A stretch of DNA of 64,000 nucleotides, taken from positions 2,480,001 through 2,544,000 of the forward strand of contig NC_052612.1 in the NCBI RefSeq assembly GCF_016545825.1. The letters are read 5' to 3'. Positions 11,019-20,460 of the stretch are shown piece after piece (positions within the stretch are counted from its first letter, which is position 1; each line of letters starts with the position of its first letter). Both the position numbers and the translations under genes were made by a program. The notes beneath the pieces are model-generated. The model did no database searches and was not told where the DNA came from. It saw nothing but the letters and a program-made list of their open reading frames with translations. The stretch is from Eucalyptus grandis (Eukaryota; Streptophyta; Magnoliopsida; Myrtales; Myrtaceae).

Positions 11019-12532
11019 ATTGCTGCATAAAGAAATATTGATTTCATTAGAAACACTAAGAACTTTGTAAGAGCTAGGTGTTCGCAGCAAAATTGTCCAT
11101 GGAAGATTTACGGCGCGTTTGTTAAGAGAAGTGGGTCTTTCCAAATTAGAGCCTACCAAGAGGAACACACTTGTTCCATTAATTTTCAAAATAAAAAAGT
11201 AACAAGTGCATGGTTGTCTAAGCACTTTTCGATCTGATCAAGGTGATGCCCAAGATGAAAATTACTAACTTTAGGATGCTCGTGAAGGTGTATGCATAAA
11301 TGTATTTAGGAATCAGTGCAAAAGAGTAAAGCAAAAGGTGATAAAGATACTTATTGGTCAGTATGATAAGGAATATGGGCAAATGTGGGATTATGCTTGG
11401 GAGTATAGGCTGCAAAACCCTTCAAGTAGAGTGTATGTAGAGGTAGTGGAGAGACCGTTTCGATAGTGGGACCAAATTTGATAAGTTCTATGTGTACTTT
11501 GATGCATGTAGACGGGGATTTTTAGCTGGTTTTAGACGAATTATAGGATTGGACGGCTGTTTCTTGAAGAGCTTGTGCAATGGAGAATTGTCGACAGCGA
11601 TTGGAAGAGATGTGAATAACCAAATGTTCCCACTAGCTTGGGCTGTTGTAAAGATTGAGAATAAGGACAATTGGTCCTAGTTCTTGAAAAATCTTATGGC
11701 TGACTTTGAGATAATAAACGAGAAAGGGTAGGTGTTCATGAGCGACCAACAAAAGGTAATGCTTGCTTTTTGAAAAATTTAGTCAATAGTTTGCTTTGTA
11801 ATATTAACATGTTATTTTCTTACATTTCTTACTTTGAATTATTGCAGGGATTGGTTCCGGCAGTAGCCGAGTTGTTACCCCATGCTGAATATCAAATGTG
11901 TGCACGGCACATATACGAAAATTGAGCAAAGACCTACAAAGGGGATAAGCTGCAATTGCAATTTTGGCAATTAGCAAAGAGTACAAACATGACTAACTTT
12001 AGGATAAAAATGACCGCTTCAGTTGACAAAGGAATGTTGTGCTACACTATTTCAACTAGAACCGAAGCATTGGTGTGGGGCATTCTTCAGTGAGAAGTTC
12101 AAGTGTGATAACGTCAACAACAACATTTGTAAAGTATTTAATTTGAAGATAATAGATGCCAGATGCAAACCAATCATCTCAATGCTTGAAGATATACGAG
12201 TTGCGGTCATGACTCGGCTGTAGAAACAAAGAAATGAGGCTGCAAAGTGGACTAAACAATATGGTCCTAGAATTGCCAAAAAATTGGATGAGAACTTGAC
12301 TACATGTAGGCATTGTCATCCCATTTGGAATGGAGATGACGAATATGAAATAATGAAGGGTGCTGATAAGTATGTTGTCAATTTAGGAAGCAGGAAGTGT
12401 TCATGTAGAGCATGGCAACTAAGTGGAATTCCTTGTGCACATGCCATATGTGTCATCCAGTTGAAGGGCCACAATACAGATGATTACATCGATGATTGGT
12501 ACAAAAAATCAAAATACCTTGAATCGTATTAG
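11019..12532 (+). pseudogene. MuDR-like transposase: DNA-binding, DDE and SWIM domains
   Basis: The MuDR DNA-binding domain continues across 11,040-11,220 (ARCSQQNCPWKIYG, YQEEHTCS). The transposase core follows from 11,490: FYVYFDACRRGFL, GLDGCFLK (first catalytic Asp) and GRDVNNQMFPLAWAVVKIEN. MSDQQK at 11,738-11,755 carries the second Asp. A 92-bp GT-AG intron (11,756-11,847) comes next, then GLVPAVAELLPHAEYQMC and ARHIYEN. The SWIM zinc finger CSCRAWQLSGIPCAHA is at 12,398-12,450. Several stops (for example near 11,465, 11,679, 11,923 and 12,222) disable it. The MULE transposase cuts the element at its long terminal inverted repeats. The third catalytic residue was not placed. Confidence 0.9.
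11756..11847 (+). other. Intron in the MULE transposase
   Basis: GT...AG boundaries with a T-rich, TTGCAG acceptor. Splicing joins the SDQQK codons to GLVPAV in frame, matching the usual SD(R/Q)QKGL stretch of MULE transposases. Its survival shows that this copy came from genomic DNA, not from a retrotransposed transcript. Confidence 0.8.
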
Positions 12533-13907
12533 TTCATGATACAACCAATTAGAACTAGCAAGTTTTGGGAGCCCACGGATCATGAAGCACCTCAACCTTT
12601 GCCACTGAAGAAGAAAATTGGAAGGCCAAAATGAAGACGAAGAATGGCAGAGGGAGAGGTCTCGGGTTAGTAAAGAATGAGCAGGTAGGGTGCAAAGATG
12701 ACGTGCTTTTATTGCCGTATAACAGGCCACAATATTAAAGGTTGTCAATTGAGGAAGCAATAAGAACAGTTGAGGCAAGCTGAAGGGCCTACTGAACCTC
12801 GCCATGGCTGGGCGAGGCCGAGCCTCGCCAAGGGCCGGCGACGCTCGGCCTCGCCAAGGTAGTTGGAGAAAGGCAAACAGAAGAGCCAAGTGAGTCGACT
12901 GTTCTTCAGTCGACAACTAGAACCCCAGTAAGTCATGAAATTTATTTTATGTTTATGTTGTTTTGTGGTTTATCATAAATATGTACATAATATGCTATTT
13001 GGCCTTGTATATAATGTCTTTGTTAGGTCACAAGAAGAACCCCAATAAGTCTTGAAACTGAACAGCCTATTCGAAGAAGGCAAGGTAGAAGACGGCTAGC
13101 TGAAGGATTGGCCCAAGCAACATCATGGCTAATTCAGTCGGCTGTTCTTCAGTAGAGAAAGAAATACCCAATAAATTCAACAATTTGTATTTAGTTTTTT
13201 TTTTCTTTAACATTATTATATGGTCCGATGTTATATTTATGGTGTCTTTTGCCTCTTTCTCAGGTTCGAAGAAAGCAAATCGAAGCTCAACTACCAACTT
13301 AAGGGCAATCACAAGAGCCACCTCAAGGGTCACCACAGGAGCTACCAGAAGAATCATTATAAGGGGCACCACAAGTACCACCAAAAAGCCCAACAGAAGG
13401 TGTCACTGAAGTTGAAGGGCACAGAAGGACAACTAAAAGAAGGCCAGGTGAAGGGACAGCTACACAAAGGCCATCTAGAAAATGCCTAGCTGAAAAATTG
13501 GTCGAAGAAGCCCCGGCTATAGCTGGAGGGCCTAAGAAATCATAGGCAAGAAAAAGAGCCAACAAATCACAAATTCCTGAAAGTGACGCCCCTATTCAAA
13601 CAAGAGGGACACTTGTGAAGAGGTTAAGACAATATGGTTATGGCCTTTATACAGATGAGCATACTGGAACATTCATTATGAATGTAAGTTTTATTGGCTG
13701 CATTTAATTTAATTTATGCTGCAGACTTTTGCTGACAATTTATTGTCTTTTTGTAGCCTGAGAGAAGTTTAGAGGTTCTTATCTCAGGCCCAACTCAAGA
13801 ATCAACGGCTGCACCAACAAAAAAGAAAACATCAACTGCGCCAACAAAAAAGAAGAGCAAGAACCCGGTTGGAGGTCCATCGATTTAATTCAGCCTAGGA
13901 CGTTGCA
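12533..13907 (+). pseudogene. MULE transposase C-terminal region, degenerate
   Basis: After the SWIM finger come a basic KKKIGRPK motif (about 12,610) and a zinc knuckle (MTCFYCRITGHNIKGC near 12,700), typical of MULE C-termini. A low-complexity stretch follows at 13,260-13,490, rich in His/Lys/Gly or Thr/Arg depending on frame. A last recognisable piece at 13,610-13,680 (KRLRQYGYGLYTDEHTGTF) precedes another likely intron at 13,684-13,756. The segment ends near 13,890. Stops and frame changes are frequent. Confidence 0.65.
12783..12862 (+). repeat. GC-rich CCTCGCC/GGCGAGG patch within the MULE
   Basis: About 80 bp with repeated CCTCGCC and GGCGAGG words sits in an otherwise AT-rich coding region, just after the zinc knuckle. 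The same vocabulary fills the cores of the GC-core TIR elements at 17,700, 22,400, 26,710, 33,060 and 37,680. No clear target duplication was seen. Confidence 0.6.
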
Positions 13908-14090
13908 GCTCATTTTGAATCAATTCAGCCTGGGATATTTGTAGCTCTATCTAAGTTAGTGGATACTAAGGAGGTTGAAGAAAAAGTTGCACGTCCAGTT
14001 AGAAAGGGTGCAAGAATTATGAATCAAGTAAAAGACCCATTGAAAGGAGCACGAATAGGGGGTGTCGTGCATATTGATTGATGAGATGGG

Positions 14091-14586
14091 ACGTGATAGA
14101 ATTTGTGGAGCTTATGAGTCAAAACAGTTTTGTAAACGTTATAATAACTTGTTATAGACGGTTATCTTTTTTTTTTTTTTTCTTTAGTTTGTCATTGATT
14201 TTGTGAGACTTAATTTCAATATTGATGAAATGATCTTACTACTTGTCAAATTCTTTTGCTTTTTGTAAGATATGGATTCTGCTTTTACTTGCTACTGTTG
14301 GTGTTGGGTTTGTGGTGGTAGCTGAGTGCTGGTGTGGCTAGTTGTGATGCCCGGTGATTATGGGTTTGTGGTGGGGGTTATGGGCTTATGCTACACCTGG
14401 TGCAAGTGTGCAGTTTGCACATCTTATACCATGTGTACTAATGCAAGCTAGTGCAAGGCTTAGCTTGCACTATTACCTTGTGCAGCAACACCACTAGCAC
14501 AGTGATGGCTGGAGTGCCTGCTGTGGCTAGTGGTGATGGTTGGTGGCACAACCGGTGGTGGTGGCTGGCACAAATTTTAGGGAAAA
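14091..14586. other. MULE 3' flank; no gene seen
   Basis: There is no coding signal. A T-tract lies at 14,168-14,181. From 14,290 to 14,570 the sequence is rich in GTGGTGG, GGCTAGTG and TGCAAG words. It may be the non-coding end of the MULE. I could not find a terminal inverted repeat. Confidence 0.4.
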
Positions 14587-14600
14587 CCCACAAAAAAATC

Positions 14601-14775
14601 GGCACTTAACTGATCACATTTTAAAAAACTTGACACTTAAGTGTTCACTTTTAACTACAAGCGACACTTAAGTGATCACTTTAATAATAACTTGACACTT
14701 AAGTGATCATTTTTTCATCGCGACTAGCACTTAAGTGATTACTAAATACAACTTATGGCACTCGGGTAATCAATC
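14601..14775. repeat. Left 31-bp sub-repeat array of element 1
   Basis: Six degenerate copies of (G/A)CACTTAAGTGATCAC plus an AT-rich spacer, with spacing 31, 31, 31, 32 and 31 bp. Each core is a 10-bp palindrome. A spacing of three helical turns would place all cores on one DNA face. Confidence 0.9.
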
Positions 14776-15174
14776 ATGTTTATCTTGTGTATATACTAGT
14801 CTACAGCAAAACAAAGAAGATTATGGTAATTTAACTTATAGCAACTCCATTCAATTCCAATATTTGCTGTTGGTTTATGTTTATATTTGGTTTAAAAAAA
14901 AAGCCACCACAACACATTGACCCAATACACATCCATCATTATTGGCTTATATTCAAGAACAAGTAAAAACATAATACAAGCAGCGTCTAATTCACTCATT
15001 CCATTTCCTTAACCTCCCCACAAACATAAGAAGTAACTCACAATACATATGACAGCACAAATAACAACAAAGCCACAACGATTTTATGGAACAACACAAA
15101 CTTCTTCTCATATTTCAAAAAGAAAAAAGCCTATATTTAATCCAAAACAATTACATTTGTCCACTCATTTTTAA

Positions 15175-15774
15175 CTATGGCAGTCGAAGAAACTTTTTCT
15201 CACTTTTAAGTGCTTTACATTTCATCATAAAGTATAATAGATAACAAAACAGCACCATAATAAACGCTTGGTAATACTTCCGTTCAATTTTCATTCTTGA
15301 AACTCCATTCTTGAAAGGTTTAGCTGAAGACGCTTGAGCTTGCATTGAGACTTCATTCTTGAAAAATTTAGCTGAAGACGCTTGAGCTTGCATTGAGTCA
15401 ACATCATCCAAGTCGTCCACAAACATAGATGGAGATTGATGTCTTTTATGAAGTAGATCCAATATCTCCTTTGTGGCTCGGTCAGAGAACTTCGCATCGA
15501 CCCATTTAAAGTATTTGCACTTCAACGCTTCTTTATATCGGGCGCATCCATAAAATCTTCTCCCAAGATTGATTCAAGTCCACGATGTTCTTCTTGGACT
15601 CGGTAACCCACAAAAACAGAAACGTTGGCCTTCTCCTTCGCTTTGGTGAGAGGAATTTGAGGCGCTGCTGCGAGTCTTGCTCTCCATTTCCAAGATTCGA
15701 CGATGGAATTTTGGGCAAATCAAAATTAGGATTCGAGACTTGGATTTGAGCACTTCAATAGGGAGATTGGCCAA
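15175..15774 (-). pseudogene. GRF-type zinc-finger protein gene with one in-frame stop
   Basis: One frame runs from the ATG at 15,774 to the stop at 15,175, broken only by a TGA at 15,574-15,576. Near residues 50-90 it carries a GRF zinc finger: RFCFCGLP (two Cys), NLGRRFYGC (GRF signature and third Cys) and KCKYFKWVD (fourth Cys). A duplicated segment (MQAQASSAK, twice, 15,308-15,400) follows. The C-terminal hydrophobic helix AFIMVLFCYLLYFMM could anchor it in a membrane. Small plant GRF proteins with a C-terminal anchor are common, and GRF fingers bind nucleic acids (family knowledge). It lies wholly within the phased-repeat element, so it may be captured or element-borne cargo. The TGA sits where Arg or another residue would be expected. 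Confidence 0.75.
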
Positions 15775-15954
15775 TTTAGGGTTTTAGATTTGGAGCATTT
15801 GGGGAGACGACGTCGTTTTTGCATATTTGGGGCTTTTATTTTGCAGACGATGTCGTTTCTGGTAAGTTAGAGCTGACTCAGCTCTCCAATGAGCCACGTA
15901 GGCAAGAAAAAATAATAAAATATTGTCACGTAAGATTTCTGGCAAGGTTTGCCG

Positions 15955-16075
15955 GAGGTGGCACTTAGGTATCCCATTTTTCAAAGAAAGTGACACTTAA
16001 ATGTACATTTTCAAAATTTTGGCACTTAAGTGTCCCATTGTGCCAAGTTTTGGCACTTGGGCTGTACTTCTGCCA
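15955..16075. repeat. Right sub-repeat array of element 1
   Basis: Four units with CACTTA cores at 15,962, 15,994, 16,023 and 16,054 (steps 32, 29, 31). Reverse-complemented, it resembles the left end of element 2 at 25,002-25,100, which also has steps 32, 29 and 32. Confidence 0.85.
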
Positions 16076-17137
16076 ATGAATGGATAAGGCATTCATGGCG
16101 GCTTAGAGCTGCCAATAGCGATGGAGCAAAGGAGTGGGAGAAGAGGAAAAGTACATTCGCATCTCTCCTATTTCAAGTTTGGCATCAAAGAATTCGAAAG
16201 AGAAAGCATACTCTTTTTACGAAAGAGAAAGCATACTCTTCTTACGAAAGAGAAAATTCCCAAATTGATATTCTCCTTCGTTTTCCTTTTCGTGATGACC
16301 AAGGACTCCTTTGAAGAATTGAGCTGAAAAGTTAAGAGAGGTGAAAACAATTTAGCATTCGACAGTGGGAAAGAGAAAATTGCAGCATTTTCAAAATAGA
16401 GATCTCTCATAACGGACATTGCATTTTTTTTTCTCTAAACATACTTTATTAATAAAAATTCAGAAAGAGCAGAGCACTTTTGTGAATTGCAGCAGAGCGT
16501 CCCACATTGGATAATTTGGGGAGTGTAACTAATGTTGGACTCATTTGAGGATCATTGTTGATCCCGAGAAAATTCCAAAAATTCCTCTTTGAATGGGTTA
16601 CGTGTCCAGAAGTCGCTCCACAGTCGATTTTGTTCTAAAATATGTCTGAATTTGATCACTTTGACATAATTATCTCCATGAGCTCATCTCTGGGTGAAAT
16701 TGATTGCTGGCTAACGCTCGCGTGCTCATCATGCATGCATTTTGCGCCCTTTCTAGGGGCATTTTCATCCCAGGAGAAGCGCACTTCCTCCATACCCCTC
16801 TTGTGCACAATCGAAAACTTAAATTAATTAATAAAAAAAAAAAAAAACTCAATTCTGTCCCAATTTTTCAGATAAGAAAGGAAGGGAGGATTTTTCGCGC
16901 ATAAGTTAAAAGATTGAAGACGAAGGACCGCTGCAGATGTGCAAGGAGAGCTGCAATGAGGACGTTCTGGATTGAAGTGTACACAGCTAGGCGCTTCCTG
17001 CACGCGAGAAGTTCAGGGTAAGGTCAATTTGAAAGTAAGCAGATCTCTGCCAGGCGCGAAGTATACGCATGATTAGCAGCAGATGTTTGTGGGTTGGCAA
17101 TTACTTCTACTGGCGATGAGTTCAGAGAAGGTATATA
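16076..17137 (+). repeat. Intergenic repeat unit, copy 1
   Basis: This matches 54,425-54,880, 24,395-24,970, 21,410-21,990, 38,395-38,628 plus 44,576-45,120, and in inverse 25,730-26,250. Shared landmarks are TTCGAAAGAGAAAGCATAC, CAACTAATGTTGGACTC, GCCCTTTCTAGGGGCATTTT and GCACAATCGAAAACTTAA. It contains no conserved ORF. The copies lie next to DUF4220 5' regions, so the unit is probably the old spacer of a tandem gene cluster. Confidence 0.8.
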
Positions 17138-17266
17138 ATCTGGGACCACATCGCCTTCTTGTATGCCTTGTTCATCATCAGTCTCGTATATAACTTCCAT
17201 TGATAGGGAAGGCATCTATCAACAATTTCTAGCACTCTCCCCATGCCTTGCACTTCTGTGCTGGAT
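17138..17266 (-). pseudogene. ERDJ2/Sec63-like gene fragment (short)
   Basis: Minus-strand translation gives SSTEVQG then MGRVLEI, and in a shifted frame MPSLSMEVIYETDDEQG and IQEGDVV. This aligns with the Sec63 domain segment seen better at 35,910-36,070. Homology breaks off directly after GDVV at 17,138, where the intergenic repeat starts. Too short to function. It shows that a Sec63-type exon was once adjacent to this spacer. An independent capture of the exon is an alternative. Confidence 0.7.
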
Positions 17267-17449
17267 ATTTGCTTTCTTGTTTGATCAGCTTTTGGATCCT
17301 CTGCAGTATATTCGAAGCGGTGTCTCGTGGGTCGTTAGCTTACCGTCAAGAATTGATCCACACCAAACGTCTGCTGTGATCACCCCGATTTTGTTTACAA
17401 CGGATATTTCTAATTAGCTGAATGTCTAGGGGCAGAAAGAAAACAACAT
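17267..17449. other. No gene seen
   Basis: Unique-looking sequence between the Sec63 fragment and the GC-core element. Short open frames exist on both strands but none is recognisable. Confidence 0.5.
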
Positions 17450-17872
17450 GAGAAAGGGGATAATTGTCCAAAAAGTTCTAAACTTATTGTACGGCGATCA
17501 ACTCGATCCTAAACATTTCACCTGTGTCAATTTAGTTCTAAACATTTTGACAATTTACCAATTTAATCCTTCTGGCCAATTTTGGGCGAAGATCGCTAAT
17601 GTAGATGTCAGCCTTCTTACGTGACATAGCTGGCAGATTGCTGGCGCTAACATAAACAATTTTTACCATTTTTAAAAGAATTTCTGATTTTTGTTCTTAT
17701 TTTTTTCAACTCTGGGCCAGCAAGGTCACTTGTCGACCTTGCCAGCGATAGGCAAGGGCCTCCGCACTCTCGCCCAAATCCAGACAAGTGCATCACAGCT
17801 CGTGCCGGCTACCAGCGAGGGCCTCTGTACCCTCATTGGCCACAGGTGAGGCAAGGACCACAACATATTCGT
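17450..17872. mobile_element. GC-core TIR element, copy A (left arm and core only)
   Basis: The left arm carries the family signature (TAATTGTCCAAAAAGTTCTA, AATTTAGTTCTAAACATTTT, CAATTTAATCC, GGCCAATTTTGG, GTCAGC, TGACAT). A T-rich tract and a GC-rich core with AGGCAAGGGCC and GGCGAGG-like words follow. No right arm follows: from 17,873 the sequence is the 3' flank of the DUF4220 gene. It is a truncated copy of the element seen complete at 22,080-23,035. Confidence 0.75.
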
Positions 17873-18120
17873 GTATGAGTGGCCGCAGTCCCTTTCCAAT
17901 CTAATTCTTCAAGGAGCAATGATGTAATCTATGCAGTGTGTTGCGTTGTATTTCCAACGAGCCGATCGATGTTACTGGAAATCCTTCGTCACACCATTTT
18001 CCGCGAATCATAAATCGGGAGATTAAACAGTAATAATTCTATGCTTGGGTTCGTCTAAAATGGCATTATCCATTAGATCAAAGATCAACAAAGGAAAAAA
18101 TCAGTTGAATTATTACCAGG
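17873..18120. repeat. DUF4220 3' flank, duplicated at 34,095-34,330
   Basis: Landmarks TTCAAGGAGCAATGATGTAATCTATG, GATGTTAC, GAATCATAAA, GGTTCGTCTAAAATGG and GATCAACAAAGGAAAA occur in the same order and strand at 34,095-34,330. That distant copy has no gene beside it, so it marks a lost DUF4220 paralogue or a partial duplication. Confidence 0.85.
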
Positions 18121-18267
18121 GTATGAGTGGCGTATTGGATACAAGGCATGATGACTCATAATTCCAGGTGATTAAAACAGAATGCCTGGAATGGAAAGGA
18201 GAGTGAAGCTGGGCGTTTGGCAACATCCGAGAGAAGTCGATAGCGAATGAAATTGATTCAGTTGTGA

Positions 18268-20343
18268 TCAATTACTGATAGACGGGCTGGAATCATCTTC
18301 CTCTTGATTTCCGTTATCATCGTGGAGAACTGTTTCCAGTTCCGGCAAAAACAAAAAATCCTCATAGGTGCCCCATTCAGGTTTGTAGTGACAACCAAAA
18401 TGAGTCATCAACAGCCAAACGAAGGGAAGAAGCTCTCCACCTTTGCTCAACACCTGCGCATGTACCTCTCCCTTAATATGACTTGCTGCATATGACAGCA
18501 TCTCGACCCACACTCCGCTCATCACCTCCCACTTCATTTCCCCAAAGCCTTCCAGCTTTCGGGCCAATACGATCCACTCCTTGAGCGGGTTGTCTTCGCC
18601 AGGAAAGTCCTCCCACAATGCCTTGTATAGCGCCTCAATATCCTTGGCACCACTCATTCTGTCATTTAAATACCAGAACACCTCACAAAATGTATTTTTG
18701 GCAAATCCTGCCACGGCGGACGCCACATGAGGCTGCTTAATTAAAAGATACAACAGGTAGTCAGAAAGGATCTTACTGAATTCCTTTTTGTCATTTTTTT
18801 CTCTGGATTTGTCTATTTTGTACAAAATTTCTGTAGCAACATGCCACTTTATAACATTGGTGTCGTAAGTAGACTTGGTGACATGCTGTAAAAGTCTCTC
18901 GCAATCGACCCCCTTCGGTTTACTTTTGAGAAACATATCACCTCTAGCCTCATATATCTTCCTCATCTTTGTTGGACTATGTACCTCTTCAGATTTACGT
19001 TTCACCTCCTCAAAGATAAAGATCCATAACTCAATTAATAAGGGACTCTTGGACGTGTACCTTGGAATATCCAAAAGCATTGCTGCTTTCGATCCGACGA
19101 ATATTTTGCAAGTTCCATGGAAACAAGAGATGATCTTCTCAGCCTTATGGAATGGAAGACTACAAATATCAGAAAAAGCGATGACACCCTGGCGTTGATC
19201 GCACTTGTACATCTTTCTTGGACTCTCTCCCCATATTTCGGACAAAATGGTGCAAGCGGAAATGGATTCTGACCACCTTTGAAATATGAATGGTGTATCT
19301 AAGAACTCATACGTAGCTTCAGCGGTAGGCTCTATTTTACATGTGGCGTATTGGGGCTTCCTCCGGTCATACGTGGCGGTTATTAACTTGTGGAGAAATG
19401 AATATAGTTTATTAGATGATCTTGTTTTGTTTTGCATGATTTTAGCAATAGTCCAATCAGAGAAAACGAGTGTGAAGAGAGTTATCACATCAAGAGCAAT
19501 CCCTCCGAAAAGAAGGATATAGGTAATTTCCACATCGAGTTTAGGGAGCTCATGCTTCTTGAAACGATTGAACAAGACAAAAGCTGTCATAACCTCAGTG
19601 AAGGCTATGAAGCGAATAATGTAGCTCCACTTGGAACATATTGCTAATGCTTTTGTATATAGCATCTCATACATGAAATGGAGTTCAATTGATATCACCC
19701 TTAATGCATCCACCGCAGAAACTTTGTGGAAATATTTGTGGCTTGTGATGCGTTCCTCAGCTGAATAGAAGCGATCTATGAGGAAGACTTTAGAGATTGC
19801 AAAGAAGTAGTAAGCATGCTTCACCGCAATGCTCTCGACAAGTTTTGCTTCTTCTTCACGAGAATATTCACAATTTAGATATGTGAGTTCTCTTTCCAAC
19901 ATCAAATTTGCATTAAATCCTTGGTCAATCAAAAGAGACGCTTCCCTAAGTCTCGAGAGGCTTGAGCGATAAAGTGCAATTATCCTCTCTACATTTTTTA
20001 TGACCCCGGCAAGAAACACTAGCATTGTTGGGATCACTAGTGACTTGTCATTGGGAAATATTTGCACAAAAACATAGATGGCAACACTGAATTGGAAGAG
20101 GAGACTGAGCAAGTGTCGTCGCCAAAGCGAACTATCCTCTAGAGAGAAGGCAGTAATGGTATCCGGACCACCAAGATGTAACAACAGAAAAGAGGCCCAA
20201 AATGCCTGAAGTGCTATGTCTACTTCAGCTGCACGAGCAAACGAATTGCTTTGGCTATGAGAGATGAGCCCGATCCCAAATGCAGCTACCCAATCAGCCA
20301 TCAAATAAACCAACCACAAGAGGGAAATGATGTAGGGATTCAT
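18268..20343 (-). CDS. DUF4220/DUF594 multi-pass membrane protein
   Basis: This is the only long intact frame here: 691 codons from the ATG at 20,343 to TAA at 18,268. The plant-specific DUF4220 region covers about residues 1-350, with LVYLMADWVAAFGIGL, then the hallmark GGPDTITAFSLEDSSLWRRH at about 58-77. Predicted membrane helices lie near 3-25, 43-58, 78-96, 102-121, about 240 and about 275-297. DUF594 follows near 628-652 (HAQVLSKGGELLPFVWLLMTH). The tail is acidic. Biochemical function is unknown for the family. Family members start about 40 residues earlier, and that stretch exists upstream in frame but is cut by TAG (see 20,344-20,460). The chosen start is therefore a fallback and the product may lack its first helix. 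It could be an expressed truncated allele or a young pseudogene. Confidence 0.85.
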   Translation of the reverse strand: MNPYIISLLWLVYLMADWVAAFGIGLISHSQSNSFARAAEVDIALQAFWASFLLLHLGGPDTITAFSLEDSSLWRRHLLSLLFQFSVAIYVFVQIFPNDKSLVIPTMLVFLAGVIKNVERIIALYRSSLSRLREASLLIDQGFNANLMLERELTYLNCEYSREEEAKLVESIAVKHAYYFFAISKVFLIDRFYSAEERITSHKYFHKVSAVDALRVISIELHFMYEMLYTKALAICSKWSYIIRFIAFTEVMTAFVLFNRFKKHELPKLDVEITYILLFGGIALDVITLFTLVFSDWTIAKIMQNKTRSSNKLYSFLHKLITATYDRRKPQYATCKIEPTAEATYEFLDTPFIFQRWSESISACTILSEIWGESPRKMYKCDQRQGVIAFSDICSLPFHKAEKIISCFHGTCKIFVGSKAAMLLDIPRYTSKSPLLIELWIFIFEEVKRKSEEVHSPTKMRKIYEARGDMFLKSKPKGVDCERLLQHVTKSTYDTNVIKWHVATEILYKIDKSREKNDKKEFSKILSDYLLYLLIKQPHVASAVAGFAKNTFCEVFWYLNDRMSGAKDIEALYKALWEDFPGEDNPLKEWIVLARKLEGFGEMKWEVMSGVWVEMLSYAASHIKGEVHAQVLSKGGELLPFVWLLMTHFGCHYKPEWGTYEDFLFLPELETVLHDDNGNQEEDDSSPSISN

Positions 20344-20460
20344 TACTTTCTTTCTAAGGGGTGCACATAGAATGAGAAAGACCTAAAGCGAGAAGCTTAG
20401 TATGACGATACCTCGAATGCTCCATTTGTTCCACATATTGAAAATGGCGCTAAGTGCCAT
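20344..20460 (-). pseudogene. Missing N-terminus of the DUF4220 gene, with TAG at codon 26
   Basis: The ATG at 20,458-20,460 opens the same frame as the main ORF. It reads MALSAIFNMWNKWSIRG, then IVILSFSL, TAG, VFLILCAPLRKK, matching the usual WN-W-IRG...QxFLILFAP-R start of the family. The TAG (20,383-20,385) stands where CAG (Gln) is usual, so a single C-to-T change explains it. In-frame distance to the downstream ATG is 39 codons. Confidence 0.85.

Larger units (their letters stand above)
14587..16075. mobile_element. Phased-repeat element 1: terminal 31-bp sub-repeat arrays with GRF cargo
   Basis: The left end has six sub-repeats around a CACTTAAGTG palindrome, starting at 14,603, 14,634, 14,665, 14,696, 14,728 and 14,759 (steps 31, 31, 31, 32, 31). 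The right end has four, at 15,962, 15,994, 16,023 and 16,054. The last 140 bp (GACTCAGCTCTCCAA onward) is homologous to the right end of element 2 at 25,500-25,715. The insertion interrupts an intergenic repeat that is intact at 54,430. The body carries a minus-strand GRF zinc-finger gene. Long, repeat-built ends suggest a non-autonomous DNA transposon, perhaps MULE-like. This is inference, and exact ends and the target duplication were not resolved. Confidence 0.65.

Noticed and set aside
14601..14775. Regular 31-bp repeats resembling a CRISPR array
   Set aside because: The spacers are not unique. The repeats themselves diverge, the spacers are AT-rich and similar, no cas genes exist, and the DNA is plant nuclear.
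17267..17420. Possible coding exon beside the short Sec63 fragment
   Set aside because: One minus frame is open for about 35 codons but matches no family I recognise and no other copy in the window.
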